A stretch of DNA of 64,000 bases from Bagarius yarrelli (lineage: Eukaryota > Chordata > Actinopteri > Siluriformes > Sisoridae), in the NCBI GenBank assembly GCA_005784505.1, contig VCAZ01000179.1:209281-273280 (forward strand), given 5' to 3'. Shown one piece after another: positions 1 through 10,638 of this stretch. The notes beneath the pieces are model-generated. The model was not told where the DNA came from and ran no database searches. It saw only the letters and a list, made by a program, of their open reading frames with translations. Every line of letters starts with the position of its first letter. Position 1 is the first letter of the stretch. The position numbers were made by a program, and so were the translations under genes.

Positions 1-49
1 AAGTTATATATTTTATTTTTATTATAGTTTAGATCATTTGTTTTATCAT

Positions 50-147
50 TAGCTAAGCAGTTAAGGGTTATAGGTTTTGCCAAGCAGTGACAGCTTGGTG
101 GTGCTGGGGACTGAATCAGCAGTCCAACACACCAACTACTTCCTATT
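50..147 (-). repeat. SINE-1 fragment, head and body
   Basis: On the minus strand this reads as the head and body of SINE-1: the 'ttggactgctgat' head and the 'ccaccaagctgtcactgcttgg' body can be followed. The tail is missing and the B box is degraded. Confidence 0.6.
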
Positions 148-311
148 GCTTTAGATAGCAGATGATCCAGAATATGGATTCTACATTTACTGCTTCTGTA
201 GCTTAACTTTTGATTTGTTTTGTGTTCTGAAATACGGTTCTACTCTCCATGTTTGTAAGCGAGTATTTAAAGAGTTACTAGACTTTCAATCATCTCAGGT
301 TAAACTTTTTT

Positions 312-560
312 TTTCAATTCAATTCAGTTTTATTTGTTTGGCGCTTTTTACAATGGTGATTGTCACAAAGCAGCTATACTGAAGAAATTATAAAATGAAA
401 ATGAAACAGAAATCAGTTTGTCCCTGATGAGCAAGCCGGGGGTGACGGTGGCAAGGAAAAACTCCCTGAAATAGAATAGGAAGAAACCTTGAGAGGAACC
501 AGACTCAACAGAGAACCCATCCTCATTTGGGCAGATTGCAGCAGAGGAGAGAGTTTGCTT
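312..560 (+). repeat. Rpt-A, near-complete 5' part
   Basis: It begins 'caattcagttttatttg' and continues through 'ggcgctttttacaatgg', 'caaagcagctatac', 'ccctgatgagcaagccggg' and 'gacggtggcaaggaaaaac'. These blocks recur in the same order at 43501-43945 and 58838-59005 on the other strand. The 'aagaaaccttgagagg' block extends it beyond those copies. It is a common fish interspersed repeat whose class I cannot assign. The short open frames across it are not genes. Confidence 0.75.
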
Positions 561-999
561 TGGTGCTAGCGGACAAAACCTGCTTGGAAAACCTACTGAA
601 GGAGTGGAGAGCAGACACAAAGGGTCGGGACCCAGGTGCTGGAGCTTCTGACAAGAACCGGAGAACAGAACAAGCCAAGCAGGTCAGTAGTATGGATGTT
701 ACCGACTGGAGAGCGGAAGAGTAGCGAGTCTGCAAACACACATGACACGTACGAGACCAGACAGTGAGTGACTGAAGGGCTTGTGTATAAATAGGGTAGG
801 TGATTGTGGTGGACTGATGAGGTGAAGGTGTATCTGGTTAATACTGCACGTTGGTTGGGTGTGGAATCTGGCGTGGCTGTGACAATAATCCATTATTGTA
901 CGTTTTTATTAAACAAGCAATGCATTAAGGTCTTATTACTCACTGCGTACGTTGTTGGTAAAGATAACATGACAACACTATATTAACATGATTACTTTT
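561..999. other. No recognisable feature
   Basis: It follows Rpt-A directly and may contain its far end ('accaggtgctggagcttctg'). Open frames of 60-72 codons show no domain or compositional sign of coding. Confidence 0.4.
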
Positions 1000-1157
1000 G
1001 CAGCATTTGGCAGACGCCCTTATCCAGAGCGACTTACAGAGCAACTGGGGGTTAAGGGCCTTGCTTAGGGGCCCAGCAGTGGTGGCTTGGTAGTGCTGAA
1101 AATTAAATTCCGGTCTTTCAGGTATCAGTCCAACACCTTAACCATGAAGCCACCACA
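1000..1157 (-). repeat. SINE-1, nearly full length
   Basis: The tail 'catttggcagacgccctta' is followed by 'tccagagcgacttacag', the body 'ggggcccagcagtggtggct' and the head 'agtccaacaccttaacca' on the plus strand, so the element is transcribed leftward. Its 'gagcaactgggggttaaggg' spacer is intact. Confidence 0.9.
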
Positions 1158-1868
1158 TTAATTATTTTGAATGGTTTTTGGAGCGGTGGAAACGCCCCAC
1201 TAAACAAGGGGTGGGGTAAACAGAGCTCATTAGCATTTAAAGCAACATGCCCTGAAACGGGTCGCTGTAAACAGAACTGTTTTTGAGTGTTTTTTACACT
1301 ACTAATTAAAAACAAAAAAAAAATCATTGAATAAAATTTTACAGAACTTTCATTAAAAAATCAGTATCTAATGATCATAATATATAAATATCTTTTACAG
1401 ACTAAGAAGTTTGATGTCTAGTCACGTCTCTGCAATTACTCGAGTCACTAGTTAATTTGTGTCTGAACGTACTTTTACCCTAACAGCTGCTATGGCAACT
1501 GCTGTTGTGGGTTTGATTTGTGTATTCGCATTCCCCAGGATTTACCTTTGTTTAATTGCTCCCAAATATGACAGAACAAACACATTATGCACTCACTAGT
1601 CTAGGTGTTAACCATGGCTACACTGTTGCTAAGCAACTGGGAAACGAGAGTGCCAAGCATCAATTAATAAGTAAATAAGAGTTATAACTTTTCATTTTAG
1701 CACGTCTTTTTTATGTGTGATAATTTTTAAAGAAATCTGATGGTGTAACACAAAGACCTGACTTTAATTCACAAAAAAATGAAAGGAAAACCTGAGGGTT
1801 TAAATTGTTGTCATTACGTGTTAATTTGAAATGTACACATGTCGTTATTCAGTGGTTTACATTTTAAA
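1158..1868. other. No assigned feature; possible unclassified repeat
   Basis: The part at 1165-1300 ('ggagcggtggaaacgcccc', 'gctcattagcatttaaag') resembles wording I know from repeated fish DNA, but no second copy was found in the window. The rest is AT-rich with no signal. Confidence 0.3.
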
Positions 1869-1952
1869 CCTGGGGCAGCACGGTGACTTAGTAAATAGCA
1901 CTGTTGCCTTTTACCCAATGCCAGATAGACTCCAGCAGATCCCCATGATTAG
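1869..1952 (+). repeat. SINE-2 copy with internal deletion
   Basis: The head 'ggggcagcacggtgactta' and 'agcactgttgcctt' run straight into the far 3' block 'agactccagcagatcccc'. This drops about 200 bp that are present in the copy at 9600. Confidence 0.75.
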
Positions 1953-1954
1953 AA

Positions 1955-2250
1955 TTAAGATTAGAATAAATAAATCAGATCTGTATCGCGTAAGCGTCTG
2001 TCATCTAAGCAGACTGATTAGATTTTCACCTGTCAATGCGATTCGTACGTCATTGAATAAGTGACGGTGCTGCATGATGTCATTAAATATAGCAATTCAT
2101 GGTACATTCACCCAATCTTGCATTGTTTTGCTGTGTCTAGATATCGATTACGGGTCAGATTTTAAAAGAAGATGCAAGCGGTACATCAAAAAATTGGTTA
2201 TAGTCACAAATTCTAAATTATGCATCTAGTAATGCAGTCTAAATGCAGAA
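1955..2250. mobile_element. Diverged second copy of the 5218-5860 MITE (right part)
   Basis: The blocks 'ttttcacctgtcaatgcga', 'gaataagtgacggtgctgca' and 'tctagatatcgattacgggt' correspond to blocks in the same order at 5430-5490 and 5755-5790. The end 'taatgcagtctaaatgcag' is a worn form of that element's right terminus. The left terminus is absent. Confidence 0.6.
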
Positions 2251-2269
2251 CTAAGAGACTCAAAAACTC

Positions 2270-2482
2270 TTTCAACATGACAGTGTCCCTGTGCACAAAT
2301 ACCCTGAGCTCCAGGAAGACATTCTGTGTTCTGGTTGGTGTGGAAAAACTCTCATGTCCTGTACAGAACCCTTAATCAACCTTACTGAACACCTTTGCGA
2401 TGTACTGAAACACAGACTGAAACCAAGACCGCCTTACCTCAAATTTAGTGTCTGATCTTACTAGAACTATTGCATAAATAAA
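2270..2482 (+). pseudogene. Tc1-like transposase fragment (C-terminal part)
   Basis: The reading frames carry decayed pieces of a Tc1/mariner-type transposase. 'catgacagtgtccctgtgca' corresponds to the HDSAPVH segment around the second catalytic Asp. Downstream is an HLCDVLKHRL-like stretch, the family's HLWDELERRL region. The 'agaacccttaatcaacctta' segment has lost the usual PDLNP motif. Frameshifts and stops break it, so no product is expected. A matching fragment starts at 9362, about 75% alike by eye over 90 bp. It is dead DNA of a class II transposon and no terminal repeats were recognised. Confidence 0.6.
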
Positions 2483-2884
2483 TCAATTTACTTCTTAGAT
2501 TTCTATGACTTTCCAAGCGGATGCTCATTACCGGTTTGTCCAGCTCAGCGTCTTTGATTAAGCATCCAGCATTCATAATACAATGAATGCTGTGTGCAAC
2601 AAACCGAACTGGCATCACAGCGTACAAGTATTTCAGCTCCAACCTAAAGAACACATAGCGGTTATTGTAAAACCACCTTAAACACACTGTCTCTATATGT
2701 TTCCTTATATGAGCTCCCGTACATCAAAAACAAATATCTTTTAAACCCTCCAAACACAAACATTTATTTATTGTAACCCTCTGAGTTTTGGTTCTTTGCC
2801 GCCTCTGGCTTGCTTAGTTGGAGACTCTTAATTTACAGATATTAATTGAATTGTTTTAGTGAGTGTTCACTATATTGTCTTATT
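2483..2884. other. No recognisable feature
   Basis: AT-rich sequence. The leftward 80-codon frame at 2445-2687 has no domain and starts inside the transposon remnant, so it was not called. Confidence 0.4.
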
Positions 2885-2962
2885 TGATTTAATTCTGTAA
2901 AACTGCTTTAACACAATTTCTATTGTTAAAAAGTGCTAAATAAATTAAGGGGACTTGACATG
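2885..2962 (-). repeat. Rpt-A terminal fragment
   Basis: It contains 'ctgtaaaactgctttaacac', 'ttgttaaaaagtgctaaat' and a terminal 'aaggggacttgaca', the reverse complement of the start seen at 17507. Only the outer ~80 bp remain. Confidence 0.65.
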
Positions 2963-3027
2963 ATCTTTGTGCTAGAACAGAGAAAAGTCTTAAGCATTAC
3001 TTACACCATTCATTACCACAGTACCAC

Positions 3028-3133
3028 TGGAGGTGAAAGGGTTAAGGGGCCTTGCTCAGTGGCCCAGCAGTGGTGGTGCTGAGGATTAAATCCAATCAGC
3101 AGTCCAATACTCTGATTACAGAGCTACCACTTC
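3028..3133 (-). repeat. SINE-1 fragment lacking the tail
   Basis: The body 'ggggccttgctcagtggccc' and the head 'cagcagtccaatactctg' are clear on the plus strand. The tail and its preceding spacer are missing. Confidence 0.75.
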
Positions 3134-3139
3134 TTTCTC

Positions 3140-3789
3140 TTTGAGGTACATTTGCTGAGTATTGCAAATGTGTAAATGATGTGTCTCATTTCGGCAGAGT
3201 GCACATTTCATTTGAAACAGAGATCAAGAAAATGTACTGTGTCCATTCTCTAAATGACTCAGAGCACACGGGTGGACAGTATGAGAAACTTTTCCTGCTG
3301 CTTTCTTATCATGTCTCAATTAGACTCGAAAGGCTGTGACGCAAAAGCCCTTTCATAGCAGACAGTGATCTCCTCATCATCATGCTGCAATGAGAAAGTT
3401 CCTTATGGGATTTTTTTTTTTTTTTATTAACCGGAAGTCCTTGATCAAGTTCTGTGAATCATTGTGTGGTGTGTAAACAACAGTTTGAAGATGAATTCTA
3501 TGAATGGAATGAATTCCATCTAAGTAAATATGTCTTTAATGTTTCATTAACCGGCTTCATTTCATTATCCAACTGGGTGATGTCGGCGTCGGTGCTTGTT
3601 TTTTATGTTTGTGTTATTAGCAATTTTGTTATGTATTTATGATAGTCATACACTTGTAAATATTTAAAGCTCATTAGGAAATATTTTAAAGCAGGAAAAG
3701 GTAAGCTGCAGCTTCCTATTATCAAACCGCTGCTAATTATTCCTACCTGGCTGAAACGTGAGCCTTGTCTACCTGCAAGAATAAAATTG
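3140..3789. other. No assigned feature; possibly single copy
   Basis: Apart from a 16-base T run near 3411-3425 it has no repeat signature. The part at 3190-3410 is more balanced in composition than its surroundings and resembles no other part of the window. It could be conserved non-coding DNA, which is untested. Confidence 0.3.
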
Positions 3790-4945
3790 CGATGTCATGA
3801 AAGAGCAAGGTGGAAAAGTGGTAAAACTAAAAGCGTACCTGGTCTCCCTTCCGAGACTGCCCCGGGCCTGGGTTGCCCCGGGTTGTGAGGATGGCATTGT
3901 GACCAGGTGGTGTGTCGACGTTTGGAGGGTAAGGTACCATGTTTTTCCCCGGCGTTCCCTGCAACTTTACCGGAATGGAGTTTATTTGCAGAACCTCCAC
4001 CCTGTACCTTTTGCCCCGCACTGCTCGCGTATTACTTTGGTGGACAGCACAAGACCAGCAATCAGGTTGACAATGATAAATGATAAGTTTCATCAAAACT
4101 CAAGTTTTGACCTTATATCGCCCACCTGAATTTAACAAGAACTTTATTTTAGAGCTGTCACTGTTTTAGCTATAAATATTAGCGATATGTATATTAGCGA
4201 TAAAATACTAATATTGGGGAATTTTATTATTCACATCTGCTGTCTGACAAACCCTCTATTGAAAGACTTTTTAAATCCGATTGGCTTTGTTGGCCTTAAT
4301 CAAATGGCAAAGACCTACACATATTCACGATTAAACACAGGATTGAGTGACATTATCATAAAAGATCTCCTGGCAGCTGATCACAATCCTGTTTTATTTA
4401 CTGTAATATCTCCATATCAAGAAAATAGCTCGTATCACAAAGAGTCAGGTTTGTATAATAAATAAAAAACACATGGTTTTGTTGAAACTTTTATGGAGTC
4501 ATTGCAGAATAGAAAAAAATATATATCTTTTATCAGCCCAACTGAGTGTAGATGAGACAGTTAATATTTAATTTGATGTGCTTGGATACATTAGATCACA
4601 TGGTGCCACATAGACAGGTATATAGAAAGCATAAACCAGCTCCTTGGTTAAATGAACATATGCGTTCACTAAGAAAGGAATGGAGAAGATGTGAACAGAA
4701 ATGGTTACAAGCTTTTTACAATTTTTCATCAGTCCAGTAGCAGAGATTTGGAGGAATATACAGCAATGTGGATATGTTCCTTTACATGCACCAAAAACCT
4801 CTGCTACACTATCTAACTTTGACCTTATTTCCCTACCTACTCTTAACGACCTTGTACCGATAACCCTTTTAGCCACCCCTTCCTCTGTATTCTTCTGATG
4901 TCTGATTTTGTAGCTGAGTAGTGCTTTAGAAATAAACCTCGATGA
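3790..4945 (+). pseudogene. L2-like LINE fragment: endonuclease and linker
   Basis: A broken non-LTR retrotransposon running rightward. Around 4105-4130 a frame reads LTLYRPPEF, the YRPP segment of an APE-type endonuclease. At 4187-4465 ILILGNFIIHICC matches the family's GDFN region with Asp changed to Asn, and DHNPVLF near 4380 is the C-terminal SDH motif. At 4552-4740 PAPWLNEHMRSLRKEWRRCEQKW is the usual post-endonuclease linker (PWLsdxlRslkrxxRxaExxW). The last part (4780-4900) is a weak match to the start of the reverse transcriptase region. At least two frameshifts separate these pieces. The part before 4100 may be the 5' region and is uncertain. No functional product is possible. Confidence 0.7.
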
Positions 4946-4971
4946 TTTGATTTACTTACTTGTCGTTAAAC

Positions 4972-5170
4972 TGCACTTATTTAACATCATTCAAGTTGAA
5001 CATTATCCAACTCTAAATATGTACTGCTGTGACCTCATATGTCATGTGACAATATTAACATGGATGTAGTATGTCCGTATTTTATTTATACTACCCGTAA
5101 CCATACTATATAAAACTGACTTTTTAAACGATCGAGAAGTAGGTACATACTTGAGTAGTATGGGATTTTG
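4972..5170 (+). repeat. Unclassified repeat U1, copy 1
   Basis: It shares 'cttatttaacatcatt', 'aacattatccaact' and 'catgtgacaa' in order and orientation with 49208-49390, about 75% alike by eye. The 3' part ('acatacttgagtagtatggg') resembles wording from fish DNA transposons, but I cannot name the family. Confidence 0.6.
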
Positions 5171-5217
5171 GACAAATCCGACCTGTCTGACTCTAACTCT
5201 GATTGATCTAGATTTTC

Positions 5218-5860
5218 CTTGCATTTACACTGCATGAATAAAGTGACCCAATTCTGATTTTTTTTCTCCAATGTGGCACCGATGGGATGTGACGGACGAT
5301 CGTGTAAGCAGGAAAAAATCCAATGGATTCCGATATTTTTAGAATGGTTTCAGGCCGCATTCCTGTGTGGAAATAAATCGGATATGAATTAGATACGTGC
5401 ATTGACATGTATAGTGTAAGAGAACAGTTTGGATTATCACCTGTCAGTACGAGTCAAACGTTATGGAATAAGCGACGGTGACGCATGACGCCCACTCGGG
5501 TGGACACCAACATCCTTTCATTTAACGTCTGTTTTGTCTGTACACAAAAACCCATCAAAAAAAGATAACTTAGCGATCAATGTTACATTCTCCAAAGCTG
5601 CAACAGGGGCTCTCTTTTTTTCTCCTAAAAAAACACATTGTTTTGCAGACCTTCAAATATGATGCAGAAGTAAAATACTGAGTAATTATTTTATCTTCAT
5701 CTATTGCTTTATTTGTATTCCTTCTTTCAGTCAGTACGTCTCTCTTGGGTTGTTTTGCCGTGTATAGTGCAAATGCAAATATCAGATATGGGTCAAGATA
5801 ATTGGATATAGTTAAAAAATTGGAATTGGGCATCAAGACCCGCAGTGTAAGTGCAGCCTT
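5218..5860. mobile_element. MITE with terminal inverted repeats, hAT-like guess
   Basis: The left end 'tgcatttacactgcatgaat' and 'gtgacccaattctgattttt' pair with the right end, which reads inverted as 'tgcacttacactgcgggtct' and then 'gcccaattccaatttttt'. The inverted repeats are about 50 bp and imperfect. The ~640-bp length and lack of a coding frame fit a non-autonomous DNA transposon. A partial second copy at 1955-2250 shows it is repeated. The superfamily assignment is a guess. Confidence 0.7.
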
Positions 5861-6352
5861 AAAGTTTTAGATTGGAAAGACAGACACTTTAAAGGCGTAT
5901 GAAAAATTAGCAGCATTAAAAAAATTCAACAAACAGGTTCACCAAAGGACCGACAGAATGAATAGTTTCTATTAGCACTTTCTCTCTCTCTCTCTCTCCG
6001 CTTTATACTTCTTGACGTCATTTGAATAGGTAAGAATATTATTTTTGTCTTCATAATTTTTATTTCTTGTTCTTGGGCATATTGACGAAGGTGTTCTTGG
6101 GCATATTGACGACTTAGTGGCAACCCAAGCCACCCCACTTTAATAGGGGCAGTGGTGGGCTGTGCATTTGGTACCTGGGCCTTTAGTGGATACACCCCCT
6201 AATACCACCACTATCGCAGTTATAGAAACTATCAATACTAATGATTAAATGTGTAACGCAATATAATACAGCGTGGCATCACAGACAGGAAAACATTTCA
6301 CATATTAAGGGTAAAAACATTTTTTTTTAAAGCAAGAAACCCTGTGAAACCT
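5861..6352. other. Mostly featureless; short CT run and a tandem duplication
   Basis: A (CT) run lies at about 5980-5998. A direct duplication of 'ttcttgggcatattgacga' occurs at about 6070 and 6092. At 6138-6190 'gcagtggtgggctgtgc' is reminiscent of the repeat starts near 42045 and 43247. No gene is seen. Confidence 0.45.
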
Positions 6353-6383
6353 CTGGATGGATGGATGGATGGATGGATGGATG

Positions 6384-6441
<58 letters not shown>
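6353..6441. repeat. GGAT then GATA microsatellite
   Basis: Seven to eight perfect 'ggat' units are followed by about fourteen 'gata' units. The abrupt switch suggests one G-to-A variant unit expanded. Confidence 0.97.
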
Positions 6442-6443
<2 letters not shown>

Positions 6444-7394
6444 TTTTGATTTTTCTAAGTTAGAATAAATAAATTGCATTTGTTTCTTATAAAAACATGT
6501 TTTAGAGAAATATTGCTGTACACTATGGGCCTTTCTACTAGAAGCTTTACCGTTTTTCCAAAGTACAAATAAAATGTTTTGTGCCGCACGTTGTTTTTAC
6601 ACTCCACAGTGGTGGTTATTAGGAAACTTATATGAAAGTGGACACTGGTATTTCTGTGTTTATTCAAGCAAAATATTCATCAAAAATATTACAAATGTTT
6701 CTACTCTTATGTAGAACTTTTAATGTTTACATTAAATCTATTTTATGTGCTCGTTCGTAAGTATTAAAAATTAGAAACCATTATAATATAAGCTAACAGA
6801 ATCCTGACTCATTTTAAATACGTTTTTTAGCCAGAAAAAGATTCACTTGTTTATATTGATTCCAAATGTCTGCTAAATTGATTGTGTGTTAACGTGCCTC
6901 ATAATGACCCTGTCTGATGTCCAAACGGTTTAAGGCAGGGATTCTTAGTTATTAACTGTGAATGAACAAAAATCAGGTGCTTTACACTGCAGCACGTGCA
7001 GCCTGATGGGCACAGAGACAGGATTAGTCACTGATGCTGCGAACATATGATGTATAATCACTTTACTCCCTCTGGGTTTACAAACTTTCATTTAAAAAAT
7101 CAATATTAAAAAGAGCAATCCAGCTCTGTTCCCTCGGCTCTGAATTAAAATCTGTTTTATTTCTATGAGTAACCGGAGGTAATGAAATAAACTCTTTTTG
7201 AAATGTGGGACTTGTTAACTTAAACATATTTTTATCATGCAGTATGTGTGGTGTGAGTAGCATTTAAGCTGTAAACACTATTTCAATACAAACGATATTA
7301 AACACAATAAATAATTAAATTAAATAAATACTCACTATTATAGTATTTATCGAATTTAATCGTCTTTAGAAGTCTTATAATCTTCAAATTAAAT
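6442..7394. other. No recognisable feature
   Basis: AT-rich intergenic DNA. Open frames of 61-70 codons on the minus strand show no domain. Confidence 0.4.
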
Positions 7395-7890
7395 TGACCC
7401 AAAGCAACATCTCAAGGATGTCAAGGATTGTATTCCAACATTACAATAATCCAAAACACACAGTCGAGATAATGAAGAAGTGACTCAGGAAGAAGCATAT
7501 TAAGGCCCTGGAGTGTTCTGCCCAGTCTCCAGATCTTAATCCCATAGAAAATCTGTGTACCGAGCTGAAAGTTTGAGTTGCCAAACGTCAGCCTCAAAAC
7601 CTTAATGACTTGGAGAGAATCTGCAAAGAGGAGTGGAACAAAATCCTTCCTGGTGGCCAACTACAAGAGATGCCTGACGTCTGTGATTGCCAGAAAAGGT
7701 ATTTTTGCCACCAAGTACTAATTCTTAGGGGTCAAATATTTATTAAACTCTTTAAAATGCAATTCAATTTATACCTTTTTTGAAATGTGTTTTTCTGGAT
7801 GTTTTTGTTCTTATTCTGTCTTGTTCTTATAATTAATATTATAAACATAGACTGATCATTTCTTTGTCAGTGGGCAGATTTTTTTTCTCA
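7395..7890 (+). pseudogene. Tc1-like transposon, 3' half with transposase C-terminus
   Basis: The last ~100 codons of a Tc1-type DDE transposase lie at about 7430-7725, followed by the 3' flank and part of the terminal repeat. The segment around 7440 encodes FQHYNNPKHT where the family has FQHDNDPKHT, so the second catalytic Asp is lost. At 7525-7560 QSPDLNPIENL keeps the third. VAKRQPQNLNDLERICKEEWNKI follows and the frame ends near 'gccaccaagtactaatt'. The flank 'agactgatcatttctttgtc' at 7850-7870 is the inner part of this family's inverted repeat. The 5' half is missing. It shares its family with 46624, 54894 and 57300. Confidence 0.88.
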
Positions 7891-8454
7891 CTTTAACCCA
7901 CCACTTAATACCCTTTTATGCTAAACTATTGACATGCAAGGATCGGAAAAGTTTTTTTTAATTTAAATATAACGCCCAGTGTTGCTGTGTGTCTTTTTTT
8001 GGAAAACAAATAGAGCGATACTGCCAACAACTATCAGAAAAGTGTGGTTAAATTTTACACAGGCCCAAGTGCTATTAAAATACACTCTCATGTGGTCATG
8101 CATGGACTACAGACATCACAGTGTTCAATTCATCCACCTACAACACCGCCTCCTCCACCTCCTCTGTATCTTCTGCCTCCTCTGTGGTTCCTGTGGGGTG
8201 AGACTAGAGGTCCCTGTTGATGTCAAACACAAATACAAAATAAAACACTTATATATTAGTGGTAAGATGGTTCTGCATACATCGCATATCCACACAATAC
8301 TTTACAAATCAGTACACCGGCCCAAAAGCACAAATCCAGGTGTATCCGGGGGTTTCATATAAGTTTCATATAAGGAAAATTTACAGAATTTATATCAGTC
8401 AATATGCAAAAAGTGTTAATTGGACTTTCACCGAAAAAGAAATCCAATCTACAA
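7891..8454. other. No recognised gene; open frame of 127 codons not supported
   Basis: The frame at 7979-8362 is the longest here. It has no domain, signal or repeat that I recognise, and its composition is that of the neighbouring DNA. It immediately follows the transposon end. Confidence 0.35.
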
Positions 8455-8610
8455 TCCGGCTGCCACCATGGCGTAGTGGGTTAAGGCATCAGCACCTACA
8501 TGCACAAGTTGTTGTGGCCATGGTTCAATTCTGGCTCCAGTCCCACCTCTCTTTCTATTTTGTCCCTCTGTCCTATCAATAAAGGGAAAAAAAATCTTTA
8601 AAAAAAAGAT
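8455..8610 (+). repeat. SINE-3, complete-looking
   Basis: The head 'ggcgtagtgggttaaggca' is an A-box-like motif, 'catggttcaattctgg' a degenerate B box, and the body 'cctctctttctattttgtcc' runs into an A-rich tail 'caataaagggaaaaaaaa'. It pairs with the opposite-strand copy at 38840. The tRNA-like head marks an RNA polymerase III SINE. Confidence 0.75.
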
Positions 8611-8624
8611 AAATTTGGGTTTAC

Positions 8625-8801
8625 AGGGATCTGCTGGAGTCTATCCCAACTGTCTCTGAAAGGGTGAAAGACAGGAGGGGTACACAGTGACTGTGGGAGG
8701 AAACCATAGAAGCAAACAGAGAAAGAACATGCAAACTCCACACAAAAAAATCCTGCCCTGTGAGGCAACCTTGCTAACCATTAAGCCACCGTGCTGCCAA
8801 A
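8625..8801 (-). repeat. SINE-2 with internal deletion
   Basis: On the plus strand it runs 'ggatctgctggagtctatcc', then 'gacaggaggggtacacagtg', then jumps to 'tgtgggaggaaacc', 'catgcaaactccacac' and finally 'taagccaccgtgctgcc'. The segment around 'ttctaaattgcccat' of the 9600 copy is missing. Confidence 0.85.
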
Positions 8802-9361
8802 AGATAACTTATGCTACTAATTATTTTTAGACTCATTGGCCCTGGCTCATATTTCATAAGAACCCAAAATAGAACATATTTATCATAAAACATATTTTTA
8901 CATGTGATACAGAATAAATGGCAAATATTAACCATAAATAATGTCTATATTGCTTTTAAGTGAGCTAAAGTTAACAGGTTTTGAGTGTTTATTCATAAAT
9001 TGTTGTGAATCAAAAACCTGATAATTCAGCGGGTCCACCAGACCTGTAAACATTGGGTAGGTAACACAAAAGAACACTACATGAGGAAGAGTTTAATAAA
9101 GCATTAGTGTACCATTTGAGGCAATATTATTCATCTAAATTGTCCTTAATTAAGTGGACAGGGTAAGTGACAAATGTGCAATACTTTCTACCGTGGAACA
9201 TGGTGTTATGGACTGTGGAATGTGGTGTTATGTTATGAGAGTTTTTTAAAACAGGTCCTCTGGTTGCTTTTAAGTTACTGTAGCTTAAGGTATAAAAGTC
9301 ACACAGTTGTCTGGAATTTTTATTTTTTATGCTGTATGTTGTATTTCACTGAAACTAAGAG
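8802..9361. other. No recognisable feature
   Basis: AT-rich DNA with no repeat signature and no supported frame. Confidence 0.4.
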
Positions 9362-9590
9362 ACTCTAACACTGAGACTCGCATCACGCATTGGGATGAAC
9401 TGGAACACCGACTGAACCCCAGACCTCCTCAACTCAACATTAGTGTCTGATCTCTCTAATACTATTGTAGCTGAATAAAGAAAAATCCTACAGTCACGCA
9501 ACACAATCTAGTGGGGAAACTTTTCAGATGTTTTTGGTAGTTGGTTTTAGATTTTTTGGAGCGTCTGAGTTGTCAAGTATCCTAAACAAA
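9362..9590 (+). pseudogene. Tc1-like transposase C-terminal remnant
   Basis: It is parallel to 2270-2482 and better preserved. WDELEHRLNPRPPQLNISV is readable from about 9392, the HLWDELERRLxPRPPHP region of this Tc1-type transposase. Downstream, 'gtcacgcaacacaatctagt' corresponds to the C-terminal ATLQNLVE segment. No initiation codon, upstream catalytic segment or terminal repeat remains. Confidence 0.65.
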
Positions 9591-9599
9591 AACTCTGTG

Positions 9600-9962
9600 A
9601 GCAGAACAGTGGCTTAGTAGTTAGCACTGTTGCCTCACAGCAAGAAGGTCCCGGGTTTGTATCCCCTGCAGGGGTCTTTCTGTGTGGAGTTTGCATGTTC
9701 CTCTCATGCTTGCGTGGGATTATTCCGGGTCCTCCGGTTTCCTCCAACAGTCCAAAAACATGTATGTTAGATTGACTGGTGATTCTAAATTGCCCATAGG
9801 AGTCAGTGTGAGAGTGTGTGTGGCCCTGTGATGGACTGGTGACCTGTCCAGGGTGTACCCCTTTTAGAGACGGCTGGGACAGACTCCAGCATATCCCTGG
9901 ACCCGAAACGATAGCGACGGTGGGCAGAATACTGTGGTAAAGGTACAGAAGATGAATGAAAA
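9600..9962 (+). repeat. SINE-2, essentially full length
   Basis: A-box-like 'gtggcttagtagttagcac' and B-box-like 'gggtttgtatccc' lie in the first 60 bp. They are followed by 'gtgtggagtttgcatgttc', 'ctccggtttcctccaacagt', 'gtgattctaaattgccc', 'ccctgtgatggactggtgac' and a tail 'gaagatgaatgaaaaatga'. The copy at 36196 matches it block for block. This is the reference copy for SINE-2 in the window. Confidence 0.92.
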
Positions 9963-10462
9963 ATGAACAAAACCAAATCTGTCATCGAAACTCACTCCGG
10001 TTAACTGGTACGTGTGTGTGTGTGATGGTGTATGTGGGTGTATACATCCAGGGGTATTACCCATGATGTATTCCATCTCTACACACAGTGTTCCTAAAAT
10101 AAGAGAAGAACAGGGGTATCGAGGTGTATAATAATTTAGTTTATTGAATTTTTTGGCACGATTTCAAAAAACAAACAGCAGAAAAGGAGGCAGACTGGAA
10201 AGTCATAGCAACAGGGGAACAGGAAGCAACACCCATATAAGGAAAGCATATACATGCACATTGATGACACAGCGTTAATTCACTAAACTTCAGGATAGAA
10301 ACATGTTAACGGCATCAGACATTCAGAACCTAAGATTTTCCCTAAGCTTGAGCAGACTAAGCCACTGTAAAACATTGTTACAGAGCTTATGGAGCATTAT
10401 AGAGATCGAAGGATGCTTACAAGAACCTTGCACTGGATTGTGTCCTGTAAGAAAACGTTTGT
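9963..10462. other. No recognised feature
   Basis: A short GT run lies near 10012-10023. The stretch 'aacaggggaacaggaagcaa' at about 10210 is reminiscent of LTR or DNA-element ends in fish, but no boundary can be drawn. Confidence 0.3.
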
Positions 10463-10638
10463 GACAAGAGTGGAGTAGTAAATCAGCGGTTAGGGTGATG
10501 GATTTCTGGTCAAAAGGTCATCAATACAAATCCCAGGACAACCAGGCTGCCACTGTGTGACCCCTAAGCAAGGCCCTTATTCAAAAACTGCCGTTGTATA
10601 AATAAAATTAATGTAAGCTGCTCTGCGTAAGGGCTAAG
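10463..10638 (+). repeat. SINE-1 with worn head
   Basis: The head 'gtggagtagtaaatcagcgg', the body 'ggctgccactgtgtgacccc' and 'aagcaaggcccttattc' lead into the tail 'gtaagctgctctgcgtaagg'. The tail passes directly into the 21-bp tandem array. Confidence 0.85.

Noticed and set aside
5218..5860. Bacterial or viral insertion
   Set aside because: Composition, flanking SINEs and a second copy fit a fish MITE; nothing prokaryotic or viral is visible anywhere in the window.
7979..8362. 127-codon plus-strand frame
   Set aside because: No domain, no start context, biased only as the local DNA, and overlapping nothing conserved within the window.
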